Positions 1 through 22,005 of a stretch of DNA of 64,000 nucleotides are shown piece after piece (within the stretch, counting starts at the first letter, position 1; the number at the start of each line of letters is the position of its first letter). The stretch is from Psococerastis gibbosa (Eukaryota > Arthropoda > Insecta > Psocodea > Psocidae). Made by a program: the position numbers and the translations under genes. Location: contig OZ020489.1 in NCBI GenBank assembly GCA_963971405.1, positions 23,586,290-23,650,289 on the forward strand, given 5' to 3'. The notes beneath the pieces are model-generated. The model was not told the origin of the DNA, searched no databases, and worked only from the letters and a program-made list of their open reading frames with translations.

Positions 1-680
1 AAAATCTACATATACAATCCACCCGTCCCTTCCTTTGGTCTCCAAATATTAACTAAAGCCAGCACTCCAACCCTCATATACCGTAAGCTATTCCGTAATA
101 TAACATTGCAGTTCCCACGACCGAGTTGGTCCCAATTTTACACAGACGGCTCCAGGACAGACACTGGTGTGGGTGCTGCCTTTATCCACAGTGCCGTACT
201 TATTCCCGCTTTTGCCTATATGCTCTATATTTACTGCTGAACTATTCGCCATCCTTCATTGCCTAAATTTCATCCTCCTACACTCCATACCGAACGTAGT
301 CATTTTTTCTGACAGCCAGAGCGCACTGCAAGCAATAGGACCTACCTACAGCAAGGAATGCCCCTTAGTTCAAGAAATCCACCAACTGCTGAATATCATG
401 TCCGCCTACCAAAAAAAAAGTAAAATCTACATTTTTTCTCAAAACCACCCAAACCTTTCCAAATCTTGGAGTACAAAATTGCCGTCGATTCCGTCCTTTA
501 TTCATACCATCGTTAGTTCCTTTCAAAATTCAATATTTGAGGAATCTTTCATATATTATATTATTATTATATATTGCCGAAGTGCCTCCATAACAAAAAG
601 AGACAATTTATTGTTTCTGTTGAAGGGAAATACTGTTATCTACTGTCAATATTTTCCAAAATGTAGGCGGCCAATATAAT
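1..680 (+). pseudogene. Non-LTR retrotransposon RNase H domain, broken
   Basis: The frames read FYTDGSRTDTGVGAAFI, then FTAELFAILHCLNF, then FSDSQSALQAIG. These are the three acidic-motif blocks (TDGS, E, DS) of the RNase H domain found at the end of ORF2 in Jockey/I/R1-type LINEs. Frameshifts separate the blocks (near 225) and stops follow. The element is cut by the window edge, so its RT lies outside. A phrase LGDD near 745 resembles the LINE ORF2 C-terminus. Dead copy. Confidence 0.8.
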
Positions 681-1184
681 GGGAAAAGTCGGGTGCGTTG
701 GGGCGGAGCGCCGGCCGACTGGCGACAGGGAAACTGCTTCCCTTATCCTGGGCGATGACTGCCTGTCTACGGGGCAATATAAACATAGTTGCACTACCTA
801 AGCCTCTTTGCTACTTCCCTATTTCTTTTAATTAAGTATTAATCTATTTAATACGGCTACAATTTTATCCTCAGCCTTCCTCCTAAATGTAACAGTGTCG
901 TTTAAGAGACAGTGTGCCCTTTTACTTTGCCTTGTTGTGCCCGAACCTCAAGTCATCAAAATATAAGTTCAAATTATGCCCTCCCTTGGGTATTGGAGGA
1001 TACGGTCTGTTCTGAAAGTAGTAGAACTGACTTTTTCCCGGGCAAATGGGCGAAAGAGAGGCGATCTGTGCGCGCACAGTCTGTGCAGGGGGATATTGGG
1101 AACGCTTCGAAAAATCAGCTGCCGGCTTTTGGCCGTTGGCCCCTGTCCAACTGCCTCGTCACGGAAAATCATGGGGCGTTTCCT
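681..1184. other. Gene-free stretch, nothing recognised apart from a possible LINE end
   Basis: GC-richer than its surroundings around 690-760 and 1000-1180. It has open frames on both strands but none resembles a known protein. It may be the 3' end of the preceding LINE and the degraded flank of the mariner fragment that follows. Confidence 0.4.
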
Positions 1185-1400
1185 GGAGCTGGGAAATTTT
1201 GCGTAAAGCTGGGTAAAACGGGCAATGAAACGCACAACTTGATTATGGAGGTCTATGGTGATGTTGCCATGGGCAGATCGGTTGTTTCTGAGTGGCACAA
1301 GCTGATCTGAGAAGGTAGACGGAAGACCGCTTGTGACGCCCTTCGACCAGCAAGACCAATGCATTCAAAAAAGTCTGTGGGTCATTCCGCCTAAAAGGCT
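1185..1400 (+). pseudogene. Mariner-type transposase N-terminal helix-turn-helix relic
   Basis: The frame reads KFCVKLGKTGNETHNLIMEV, then YGDVAMGRSVVSEWHKLI. This is the pattern of the Mos1/SETMAR-like HTH domain (CxKLGKTxxET...YGDxAxSRxxVxEWHKRF). A stop follows immediately, and the next codons (EGRRKT...) resemble the EGRExVEDDxR linker in degraded form. No catalytic DDD domain is seen. Isolated dead fragment. Confidence 0.7.
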
Positions 1401-2785
1401 GCCCTATAATATTGGCGTGCTGACATATATAATAATTTCCTTGGTAGCCTAATTCTTTCATTGTCTGTAGACCTCCACCTCAAACTTGAGAGAGGGATAT
1501 CTTCTTCCCAAAATTATTTGGCTCTCGCGGAGGGCGTCTGGCCAAAATCGTGACGTATTTGAGGGCGATTTCTTCACCGTCTGTGATGACGTGACGTAGC
1601 CGCTGTGACGTCGTGCTGCTGCTCAATGTGGGTCGTTCGTTTCATCACATGGCCTCGCATCATTATTCTATTTTATTTTTAATCTGTGATATTTTTAATT
1701 TTTGATAAACTTGATGGTGTTTTTTAATTTGAGAAAACTTCAAGTCCAGTACCTATGATTACGTTAATATAGGTGTCTGCACGGTGTACATTTTGACGGA
1801 TGCACAATTTATTAAAGGGTCCTAAAGTAAATACGTATTTTGAGCAGCTCTTGGAAACATCCATTCAACAAATCCTCTCGTAGCTGTAAGGTGTCCTCTG
1901 ATTGGTTGAAAAATGACATGGCAGAAAATATCGTTAAGTTTGAATTGAATTGAGAGTGAATTTCCCATCTTCCTTACATATAGAACTTTAGTAAATAACT
2001 TTTATATAGACCTTCCAAGGTACGACTAATAATTGGGCTCTATTGATGCCAACAGCTCATCGATATTTTATCATACTCATATAGTTTCTGTGTTTTTTCT
2101 TACCCTCAGCCTAATATATTGCATTGGACAGTTGTTACTAAGTACTAACTATCCTAACGTTTAAGGCAAGCTCTCCGAACATTATTCAGTTGCGTCAAGG
2201 TAAATAGAACCAGTTTCAGGCGGTTGGACTATTATGATAGCACGATTTTTAATATGCAGAGTACAGTGTTGGGATTCTTGAAATCTCAGCAACCTCTTTT
2301 TTACATCCGATATTTTCCCAAACTTTTTATATTTCTTTTTGCACTCTTTCTTAGGCATTGTGACAAAATTATTATAATTTTAGAGTAGCTACGATGATTT
2401 GTTTGTAAATCATTTTCCAGTGAATTTCTTTTTCTATTTTGTTTAAAATTTTCCCTATTTATGCTAGTTGGAAGCATGTTCCATTGATGGTCATAGCTGC
2501 CCTTAATTTGTTGTTAGTTGTTATAAATGTGCCTAGTGTTTTTTTTTGCTAATCGTTGGAGTGATATCGAGACAGGTAGGCAATGCTTGGTCTTAGTACT
2601 CGACCTAGTGCCCAGATGACCTTAGTGGCTATTGTGGTTGTCGAGTTGATTGTTGTTTACGACCGGAAGGTTAGACCTTTTTCAGGTATCTTAAGACGAG
2701 GGAACTAAAAATTTATGTGGGATAAGATTGTTAAGAATACAATATTTTCTTCTTATACCTCCTTGAGCCCTAAATGACTATTTTA
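1401..2785. other. AT-rich intergenic DNA, no feature recognised
   Basis: No exon-like frame and no repeat shared with the rest of the window was found. Several TGACGT/CGTCA hexamers cluster at 1550-1615 (CRE-like half sites), which may be chance. Confidence 0.4.
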
Positions 2786-2845
2786 TGAACCTAGGCCCAC
2801 TTGTGGCCACTTTTTATTATTATTTTTCAATAAAAGGTTAATCCC

Positions 2846-2990
2846 ATGCATGCAAACAATTTAATGAAAGTATCTGACCTCTTCAGTCGCCTCTGTAGGT
2901 TAGTACCCGTGTTGAGTTATGACACGTCTTCGATCGCAAGGCTTGCAGAGACTCGCACAAGTACAAGCACGCTACCACCTGGCCATCGAA
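2846..2990 (+). repeat. Dispersed repeat Rep3, copy 1
   Basis: Shares about 140 bp with 8355-8500, including GCAAACAATTTAATGAA, GACCTCTTCAGTCGCC and CGATCGCA. It appears inserted in a copy of Rep2, whose left part ends near 2810 and resumes at 3006. Origin unknown. Confidence 0.6.
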
Positions 2991-3005
2991 GTCGACATTG
3001 CTCCC

Positions 3006-3215
3006 TTGCCCAATGCCAACGACCCCATGGATTTGGGATATTATTTATATTGTTTCCATATGCATTTTTGGCCATTGACAAACTGGTATACGCCCTCGAT
3101 GTCAACCTACACCGGCTACAAGCGATAATGGGCAAGCTGAGACATGCTTACCATTAACGCAGTGTAACAGGCGAAAGCATGACCTAACCAAGTACAGATA
3201 CGAGTCTGCCTACCT
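3006..3215 (+). repeat. Dispersed repeat Rep2, copy 1
   Basis: Part of a family sharing GCCCAATGCCAACGACC, TTTGGCCATTGGCAAACTGG, CGATGTCAACCTACACCG, CAAGCGATAATGG and CAGGCGAAAGCATGACTTAA. Other copies: 12665-12832, 15096-15370 (both minus), 39972-40092 with 40476-40510, 57435-58085 (interrupted), 59600-59860. No coding potential. It may be a SINE or DNA-element derivative; no termini are certain. Confidence 0.75.
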
Positions 3216-3983
3216 CCATGACTACTTGAGTATAAAATTTATTAGTCATTGTTGAGATGTGTACAATATATTACATACGTCATGTGAATGCACTACTGTC
3301 TGCACAGCAATCTGATTCATCAAACACTGTGTTACTTCCATTTCAATACTGTTCTGGAATAAATACCTTATTTCATGACTTTTAATTGTTCCCCCACTAC
3401 ACTTTCTTTGTACCAAGTCAAATTTCCCTTAAAACATCGATCATAGAGCCATAAATAAGTACTAGAAGAATTAAACGAAATTTACTTCTACTTTTTAATT
3501 CATAGTATGTAGCCAGATTTCTTCTACTTACCGCTCTATTTTATATGGGAAAATTTATTTTCTACAATGAACGTCTTTTGAGATGCCTGATTGTTTCTTA
3601 ACTTTTTATTGTTATTTCGTACAATACAGTTGATAAATTGATTGTTCGTATTTTTCACGCATCGCATACGATCTGTAAGGCATAGTGAGTGACCCTTTAT
3701 AATTCGGACAGTCCGTCTTGGCAGCTGGTCAAGTTTTGCCGTCGCCATTTTTAAATAATTTTTGCTATGCAATAACTCGCTTGAGAGCAGTGTGCCAAAC
3801 GTTGGCGTCTTATGTCCCAATCTGCTACTTTATCTAATATATTAATATTTATATTGCCTAGCACAATTTTTTCATTTTGCTTTCATTATCAATTTATCAT
3901 CCAACTTTGTGAATTTTGATTTAACAATTATAGGATAACTTTACGCGTTGGGACGGAGCTGGAGTTGCAAATAACTGATTTTA
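3216..3983. other. Intergenic DNA, nothing recognised
   Basis: AT-rich, with only short chance reading frames and no match to any other part of the window that I can see. Confidence 0.4.
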
Positions 3984-4144
3984 GCGGCCCGATCATGGCG
4001 ATTTTAATACCGGGGTTAAAATAATACCCTGGTATTAAAAATGTAAACAAGATAATTTTGCAATGGAAAGTGCTATTCAAAATTTGTTTGTTTACAGTTT
4101 AACCCCAGGAGTAAGTTAATACCAATCGCCATAATCGGCCCTCT
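3984..4144. repeat. Palindromic MITE family P1, copy 1
   Basis: The arms read GGCCCGATCATGGCGATT and, inverted, AATCGCCATAATCGGCC. The core carries TGTTTAC and its complement. Related copies occur at 16903-17060, 19333-19472, 25622-25982, 32771-32932 and 35321-35460. Non-coding fold-back DNA element of unknown superfamily. Confidence 0.7.
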
Positions 4145-4503
4145 GGTCTAGACGTGGATACCGCGGACCGCCAGTAGGCTTTCCACCAACGGATAATTAT
4201 TTAAACCATTTAAATACGGTGTTAAAACCTACTCGCACTAAAGCAGAAGAAATTCAACTGTTCCCCCATTGGTGCCCATGTTTAGCTGCCAGACTCTAGC
4301 ATGTGCAGCAAAGAACAGCAATTAAGCTCTGTTGACCAAAAAATTCTAATCTAACTCATATTCTTGTTACATTCCTGGAAGTTAGTTTACATTCATTGGG
4401 ATTTACTTAGGATAATTTACACGTATTCCCGTATAGGTTATTCTAGTGTTGGTGCTACAACTGCAGGGGGCTAAGAAATCATCCTCGTGTTAGGATTAAA
4501 ATA

Positions 4504-4790
4504 AGCCGGCCGCCATACCAAGTTGAATCCAGCGGACCAGAGCAGGTTCAAAGCTGCAGATAACTTGGACGTGTGCACAGTGCCGGTAGGGAAACATGGT
4601 AGGACTTGTCCTGGTCACCTCCGAACTAATCGTGTGACTTCACTGTGTTTCCCAAGTGGTTCGGAATCCACTATAATCAGGAGGTCCTATGGGCTGGCAT
4701 TAGACAGTCAAGTCGGAGTCGCTCTATGGGCTCAAATATAAGGCCTAAATCGTTATTAACCCGACGAACACTACTACTACTACTACTAGG
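4504..4790 (+). mobile_element. 5S rRNA-derived SINE (SINE3-like) with (CTA)n tail, copy 1
   Basis: The head GCCGGCCGCCATACCA, then TTGAATCCAGCGG, then AAAGCTGCAG, then ACTTGGACGTGTG, then TAGGGAAACATGGTAGG follows the order and spacing of a 5S rRNA gene (GCC..C.GCCATACCA, CTGAA..CATCGG, GAAGCTAAGCAG, ACTTGGATGGGTG, TGGGAA.ACCGGGTG). The body continues and ends in ACTACTACTACTACTACTA. A nearly identical copy lies at 34283-34530. The 5S origin is my reading by eye, with substitutions throughout; SINE3 elements use the internal pol III type 1 promoter. Confidence 0.7.
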
Positions 4791-4817
4791 ACTAAAATAA
4801 TCACAAAAGAGTTTATA

Positions 4818-5175
4818 TCCTGTAGGAAATTGGCAGCCCGAAGTTTAATACTTCTAATTTTTCATTTAATTAAGGAAGCATGTTGTTAAGATATTGGTTC
4901 ATTTAAGTTGTAGAAGACTACTTTATGCATCATACAATAGGGTATTATTAATTTTTTGGTTATGTAGTTTTTCATGGTATTTACCGTGAAATTGTAGCCC
5001 TCAATCATTTTTATGAAAAATCTACGGTACCAAAAATTAAAAATACCTTACTATAATATACTATAGACTATATATACTATAATATTATGATGCATGAAGT
5101 AGTCTTCTACTACTTCAATTAGCCAAATCTTTAGCATGATTTGTTAATTAAATAAAAAAATAAAAAGCCTGCAAA
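4818..5175. mobile_element. TTAA-class fold-back MITE (family FB1), copy 1
   Basis: Long imperfect inverted arms: TGTAGGAAATTGGCAGCCCG and, further in, GTAGAAGACTACTTTATGCAT match inverted ATGCATGAAGTAGTCTTCTAC near 5090-5115. Same family as 40096-40474, 44716-44840 (one arm) and 47401-47792. The right end is truncated, lacking the GCCAATTTCC block. Non-coding. Confidence 0.75.
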
Positions 5176-5635
5176 AACAACGGATCTTGGGGATTTATTG
5201 GATTTAATACTAAAAAGTGTCTAGGAATATTGCCCGAATTAGCATGATCGTCGTGATCGTGTGCACTGTAGACTATTATAGACGGCCATGTACTGCTTTT
5301 AATTACAAGTTACTGGAACACACCTAGTTTAATTTTAAGACCCGTTTGTCTGCATGGCGTAGCCCAATACCTGCAAGAGACAAGAATATCTGCAGAATGT
5401 ATGCGCACTCCATGCATTATTTATATTCATCTCTCTAGCCTTCCTTCACCATCTGCAAGAACGTATCCAGGAATTATTTCGGGGTAGGACGTTTGCCAAA
5501 AAAAGAGAGCTATTGTGGGAAATGTAAACTGATAATAAGGTGCTTTTCTAAATAATTTTTGCTCATTGTTGGTGAAGCTCATGGATTAGCTACGTAAGTT
5601 GCCTTACCAATTATTGTCATGCACAGCAGTACGGC

Positions 5636-5660
5636 GTTTTTTTTTTTTTTTTTTTTTTAA
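5636..5660. repeat. Poly(T) tract
   Basis: A run of about 23 T. It could be the tail of a minus-strand retroposon, but no retroposon body was recognised beside it. Confidence 0.7.
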
Positions 5661-5690
5661 TTCGGAATGCCTGTGAATGGGCCCACGGGG

Positions 5691-6172
5691 ACTTATATTA
5701 CTAGGGAGATTTATCTACCTATTGAGACGGCGATCAATGTACGACTTCCGGAAAAATTTTCACAACACTTATCATTTCATGACCTCATGAGCCTTATTCC
5801 ACCCCTGTTCAAAATGTTATATATACGTGTGCATGCATGTACGATATACATACTGTATGTATATAGATTTTAAGAAACACTGTACTTCAGTATAGATATT
5901 ATCCGATTTTGATGAAACTTGGCACAAAAATTGATCATGTCTTCATCGAGCACGTTAACCAGCTAGGTCCGCCATTTTGTTCCAGGATGGTGGCCAATTA
6001 AAACCTAATATAACTCACATCTCAGTTAATATTGGAATGAAATACAATCCGACTAAAAGCCCGTATTATTTTCTACGATAATGGTAATCATGACTTTTTG
6101 AAATCAACTATTTCAAGATGGCGTCCAGTCAAAGTGAAAATAATGTGATACTTCAGTAAAAGTTCATTATTA
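5691..6172 (+). repeat. Dispersed repeat P5, copy 1
   Basis: About 480 bp similar to 31218-31702: GGGAGATTTATCTACCTATTG, TTCAAAATGTTATA, GATTTTGATGAAACTTGGCA, AACCAGCTAGGTCC, CTCAGTTAATATTGG and GTCAAAGTGAAAATAAT occur in the same order. Both copies are in plus orientation. No coding capacity. One internal motif is shared with the large HP family (see findings). Confidence 0.75.
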
Positions 6173-7162
6173 TATTATATTATATATATTCATTCGAAAT
6201 TAGTGGGAAAAATGGCCATGCCGAAATGTAGGTCTGTAATGTCATTGAATATATAACACTAGTGTTCAATGGTAATGTGTAGGAGGAGCGATAGCAAGAT
6301 CTGTAATCTGATGTAGAAGACAGTTTCTCGCGGCTAATCTTATTAAGAGTTTATCAGTTGTGACATAACCATGACATATTGCGCTGTTTGTCTAATTTTC
6401 TTCTCTTTTATGCTCTACTCCAGATTTGCTCCATTATTATTATTATTTTTAGTATTACTATTACTATTATTATTATTTTTATTTTTTTCATTTTCTTGAA
6501 CCCTCTGGCTGCGTTCTGAATATTTGCAAGTTGGTTATTGTGTTATAGTTTGATGCGCTGACGCGACGCGAGTAATGAGCAATATTGCTGGTAAAAGCAT
6601 GCGGTGCCTTTTTTTAAATATGAAATGCATATAGAATTTATTAGATTGCTCAACCAGCCTATGCAGGTGCTAGAAACTTGCAAGGGCTGCCTACTAGGCA
6701 ACTGTTGTTCTTTTAATGATTCTGTATATTGGTATTCATGATTCAATAATAGGTTTATTGCTCTAGGCTATTTTTAGGTGTTTCATTTATAGTTATAGAA
6801 ATAGAAATATATATATTGTACAAATACAGGGTTGCCCCAATTACAAAGTACAAAATAAAAGTGTGAATTGATTATATAGATACAGTGATTACTTGATCAG
6901 AAATGTAGGTACAGAGAAGAAAATTAGTCAAAAAAGTTTTTCCTTACATGTATTTCATATTTCATATGTTATTGTGTCTTAGGTTTTAGAACCTCTATTG
7001 TTTTATATTATGACTCAATTCAGAGATATTCTATTCTATTCAGCTCCCAGGGTCTGTAAGTAAAAGTTAAGCTGTCTTCAAATTTAGGAACGTTCCCGTT
7101 CAACTTTTCAGAAAGGATGGTTATTTAAGTTGAAGAATATTTTTAGATGCACGTCATCCCTC
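6173..7162. other. AT-rich intergenic DNA with an (ATT)n microsatellite
   Basis: An imperfect ATT repeat lies at 6430-6475. Nothing else was recognised. Confidence 0.4.
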
Positions 7163-7226
7163 GTCAGGACATGGACAGTAGTGGTACGGACTCTGACTTT
7201 CACCCGCATGGTTGCTAATTCGAGTA
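7163..7226 (+). mobile_element. tRNA-Glu-like SINE, head only
   Basis: GTCAGGACATGGACAGTAGTG, then CTCTGACTTTCACCCGCATG, then AATTCGAGT matches the tRNA-like head of the SINE at 8745-8964 (A box, CTTTCAC anticodon loop, B box remnant). The body is missing. Confidence 0.65.
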
Positions 7227-7610
7227 TAGAATAGAATAAATGAACATGTGAACGTGAAATAACCTGTGCCCCCTCAAGCCGAAACGTGGGAGGGTGGCAC
7301 TTCATACCTAATATAAGTTTTAACTTATATAACTAATATTTAAAAATATTAATAAATATTAACATGGAAAAAAAAGCGGACTATTGTCCTTGTTAAGCAA
7401 TACAATGTCTAGTTTTCTATTACATTTTTTTTTTTTAATTTACACATACAAAGCGGACTATGGTCCTTGTTACTGAAATACATTCCTAAGTATAAATAAA
7501 TAAATAAATAAATTACAAGACGTAGTTAGTTTAAGTGACATAATTCCCCCTCCAGCCAGAGTACAATTTCACGTTTATAAGCCTGTACTGTTTTTTTTCC
7601 TGGTGAATCG

Positions 7611-7785
7611 CTGTTGTAGGTGAGTCCCACACTTGCTACATTTTCTGGTCATGCTTCAAAGGGCCATGTAAAGCAGGTGGTCCCGGGTCTTACAAGTTGA
7701 GTGTAAGAGAGGGCTTTATAGCCCTAACTCCGCTCGGTTGCCTTAGTAATAGAACAAAAGTCATTATTTATTTATTTATCCCTTT
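7611..7785 (+). mobile_element. tRNA-Glu-like SINE, 5'-truncated copy
   Basis: Begins inside the B-box region (GTGAGTCCCACACTTGC). It continues through the shared body CATTTTCTGGTCATGC, TAAAGCAGGTGGTCCCGGG and GAGTGTAAGAGAGGGCTT, and ends in TATTTATTTATTTAT. Confidence 0.8.
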
Positions 7786-8354
7786 AGCTTTTCTTTTAGG
7801 ATATAGCCGCATTGTTTGGCGTGGCAGTATTAAAATCTGGAGGACAATTTTTTTTTACAACTTCAAATAAAATTGACAACTTCAATTGTTAGTAGGATGG
7901 TTGGAGCTTCCCATGGTGTCAGCTCTCGTGAAAGGTAATAAAGGTTTCCTCTGCTGACGAAATATTGACCTTGGTGCAATTTGACTGACTGGAAGCTTTA
8001 CAATTGAACCCAAACACAAAGGCTTTTGCCTCGGACACCGCGCGGGAAGATGAAAGGTTTCACCAGTAGTATGGGGGCAGCACAACGGTCTTCTACCGCG
8101 TGACCGGTCAAGGCTGTTGCTATATTATTATACTGATGGCAATTGCTGCGTCCGTAGCCATTCATTCAATAGCCAACTTGTCCAGTTATCCGTGGACTTG
8201 GCGCTCCACGCGCAGCATATTAGCATACAAGAGGTGGTGTAGAACTTTACTTGTGTAGGTACTGTCTTACCATCAGCAGCTTGAAACAAATATTGCCCTT
8301 TTTAGTCAATTTTAATTTGAGTCTCATCTAAAGCAACCGATGTTTTTTTTTATA

Positions 8355-8500
8355 ACTATGCATACAAACAATTTAATGAATGCATCCGATTGACCTCTTC
8401 AGTCGCCCCTTACTAAGTAACCCAATAGGTGCTTGTGACGTCTCCGATCGCAGGGTGCCTAGAGACTCGCTGCAACCGATGCCGATGATATAGCCATTGG
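8355..8500 (+). repeat. Dispersed repeat Rep3, copy 2
   Basis: Matches 2846-2990 over about 140 bp (CAAACAATTTAATGAATGCA, GACCTCTTCAGTCGCCCC, TCCGATCGCAGGG). Unknown origin. Confidence 0.6.
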
Positions 8501-8744
8501 TATATCTTCTTGTAGGACGTAGGTAATATTAACTTGCAGCAACCTGCAGTCCGTGCACCCGATGACCGATTGCCTAAACCAGTCAGAAAGCAAAACACTG
8601 GTCTCACGGGAGTTGCTGTTTGTCGGAGACGGTTGTTGAATGGTTTTGCTATGGCAGGGCATACCGGGATGCAAAATAGGACTTAATGCAGCTACCTGTG
8701 CTAAAAAAGTATAATCTGAAAAGGGTCGAATTCTCGCAATATCG

Positions 8745-8964
8745 TAGGACGTTTTGACTTTTTGTTGTGTTTGTTCTATTACTAAGCCAACCTAGTCGAG
8801 TTAGGGCTATAAAGCCCTCTCTTACACTCAACTAGGATTACCCGGGATCGCCTGCTTTACATGCCCTCCAAAGCCTGGCCAGAAAATGAAGCCAGTGTGG
8901 GACTCGAACCAACAACCTTTCGGGTGAAAGTCGGAGTCTGTACCACTACTCTACAGGTCCTGAC
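8745..8964 (-). mobile_element. tRNA-Glu-like SINE, most complete copy
   Basis: Read on the minus strand it starts GTCAGGACCTGTAGAGTAGT, with a CTGT/ACAG D-stem. The loop is CTTTCAC (anticodon position TTC, Glu) and the B box is GGTTCGAGTCC. The non-tRNA body follows (CTGGCCAGGCTTTGGAGGGC, GAGTGTAAGAGAGGGC, TTAGTAATAGAACAAA). The acceptor arm does not pair and the anticodon stem is degenerate, so this is a retroposon and not a working tRNA gene. Confidence 0.85.
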
Positions 8965-10242
8965 GTAGACGAATCAGTAAGAAAAAAGGTCTTGAGGAAC
9001 AATTAGTAGTAATACCCAACAGGGGTTACAATGGGCCACAGGGCTTAAGTGCATACGCAAAAGAGTACCCCCAAAATAAGAGAAAAAGCCCAACCGACCA
9101 ATAACTGAATCCATTGTTAGATTATCATGATCCTTTGCTACAAGGATTCGCCTGCCTTAGAAAACTCCCAAGTGAACTGAGAGCGGCGAAAAATGCTACT
9201 AACTTCCCTAAATTGCTTAGAGACCATCTCTTAAAGAAAGCTTTCTACACTCACTGAAGCACAATGACAATGACAGAACTACCGATTTTGATGTTACGAT
9301 TTTAAATATATAAATAAGGACTTTTTATTGTTTCTATTACTAAGCCAACCTAGCTTTTAACTTTATTCTTTCTTGTTGATTACTTGACTGTACAGTATAA
9401 CTTAACAAATACATATTTATTTACTTATTATCACAAAACTCCGCCAATTTCGAAACTAAGTTATAGCTGGAGGCAATGTTTTTTTTTCCATACGCAATAA
9501 ACGAACTGTTTTCCTTCCTTCCTGTAAATTATTCAAGTATTCAATTTGCTTGAAAAACTGTCTAGACACTTCGCTATTTATGTGACACATTAAAAATATT
9601 AAAATGCATTGAGAACGTGTAAAAATTGAGATAACAGAATTAATGCATTTTTAAGTAAAATCTGTATATTTTTTTTATAAAGAACATAGATATTGTGGGA
9701 AGTAATACATTCATTTCTCGGTCCAGAGCCCTTACATTGATAACAATTCTCTTTTGACACGTCGTGAAATATTTAAACCGTGAAAATATATAATAGATTT
9801 ATCAATTAAGTATGTACTGGAATGCGTCGTCTGTTTTTTCGTTTTAGTTTATTTTATTTTAAAGATTAAGAATAGTTCATGTGTAAAAATCTTATTGTGC
9901 ATTATCACAATTTTTATAAAATATATTTCAGGATGTCTTCAAAGAGCGATATTGGCTGCGAATATGGCCAATTAGCTCGCACGCCATGTTATTTTCCAAA
10001 AATTTGGAAAGTTTCACCATATTAACGACCTTGCACGATTATTTGGAGAACTGTCTAGCCTATGCATCAAAATATTACCAAAGTACTTTATCATAATGCT
10101 TTGGCATAGATTTGCGAAGATAACTAACCGTGACCTAAATGCAAAGGCCGATGCCCGCTTGTCAATTTATAAATAAACTTGTCCCAATTTTACGGATTTT
10201 TAACGGAAGTTTACTAATGAGCTTTTATCTCTGTTGTTACAG
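8965..10242. other. ATPase upstream region; promoter not identifiable
   Basis: AT-rich DNA directly 5' of the first coding exon. Because that exon begins at an acceptor (10241-10242), this is probably intron between an unseen 5' untranslated exon and the start codon. No TATA/Inr pair can be claimed. Confidence 0.4.
9317..9353 (-). mobile_element. tRNA-Glu-like SINE, 3' tail fragment
   Basis: TTCTATTACTAAGCCAACCT equals the complement of the SINE 3' end at 8765-8795. Confidence 0.5.
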
Positions 10243-10260
10243 GTGTAGGCTAAACGGAGG

Positions 10261-22005
<11,745 letters not shown>

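Noticed and set aside
969-1364. Long open frames on both strands in GC-richer DNA
   Set aside because: The plus-strand mariner HTH relic explains part of it; the minus frame is its shadow.
1550-1615. Cluster of TGACGT sites as a CREB-type enhancer
   Set aside because: Too little evidence; no promoter nearby and no conservation information.
8885-8964. Possible tRNA-Glu gene
   Set aside because: Acceptor stem does not pair, anticodon stem is broken, and the same head occurs in SINE copies with identical bodies.
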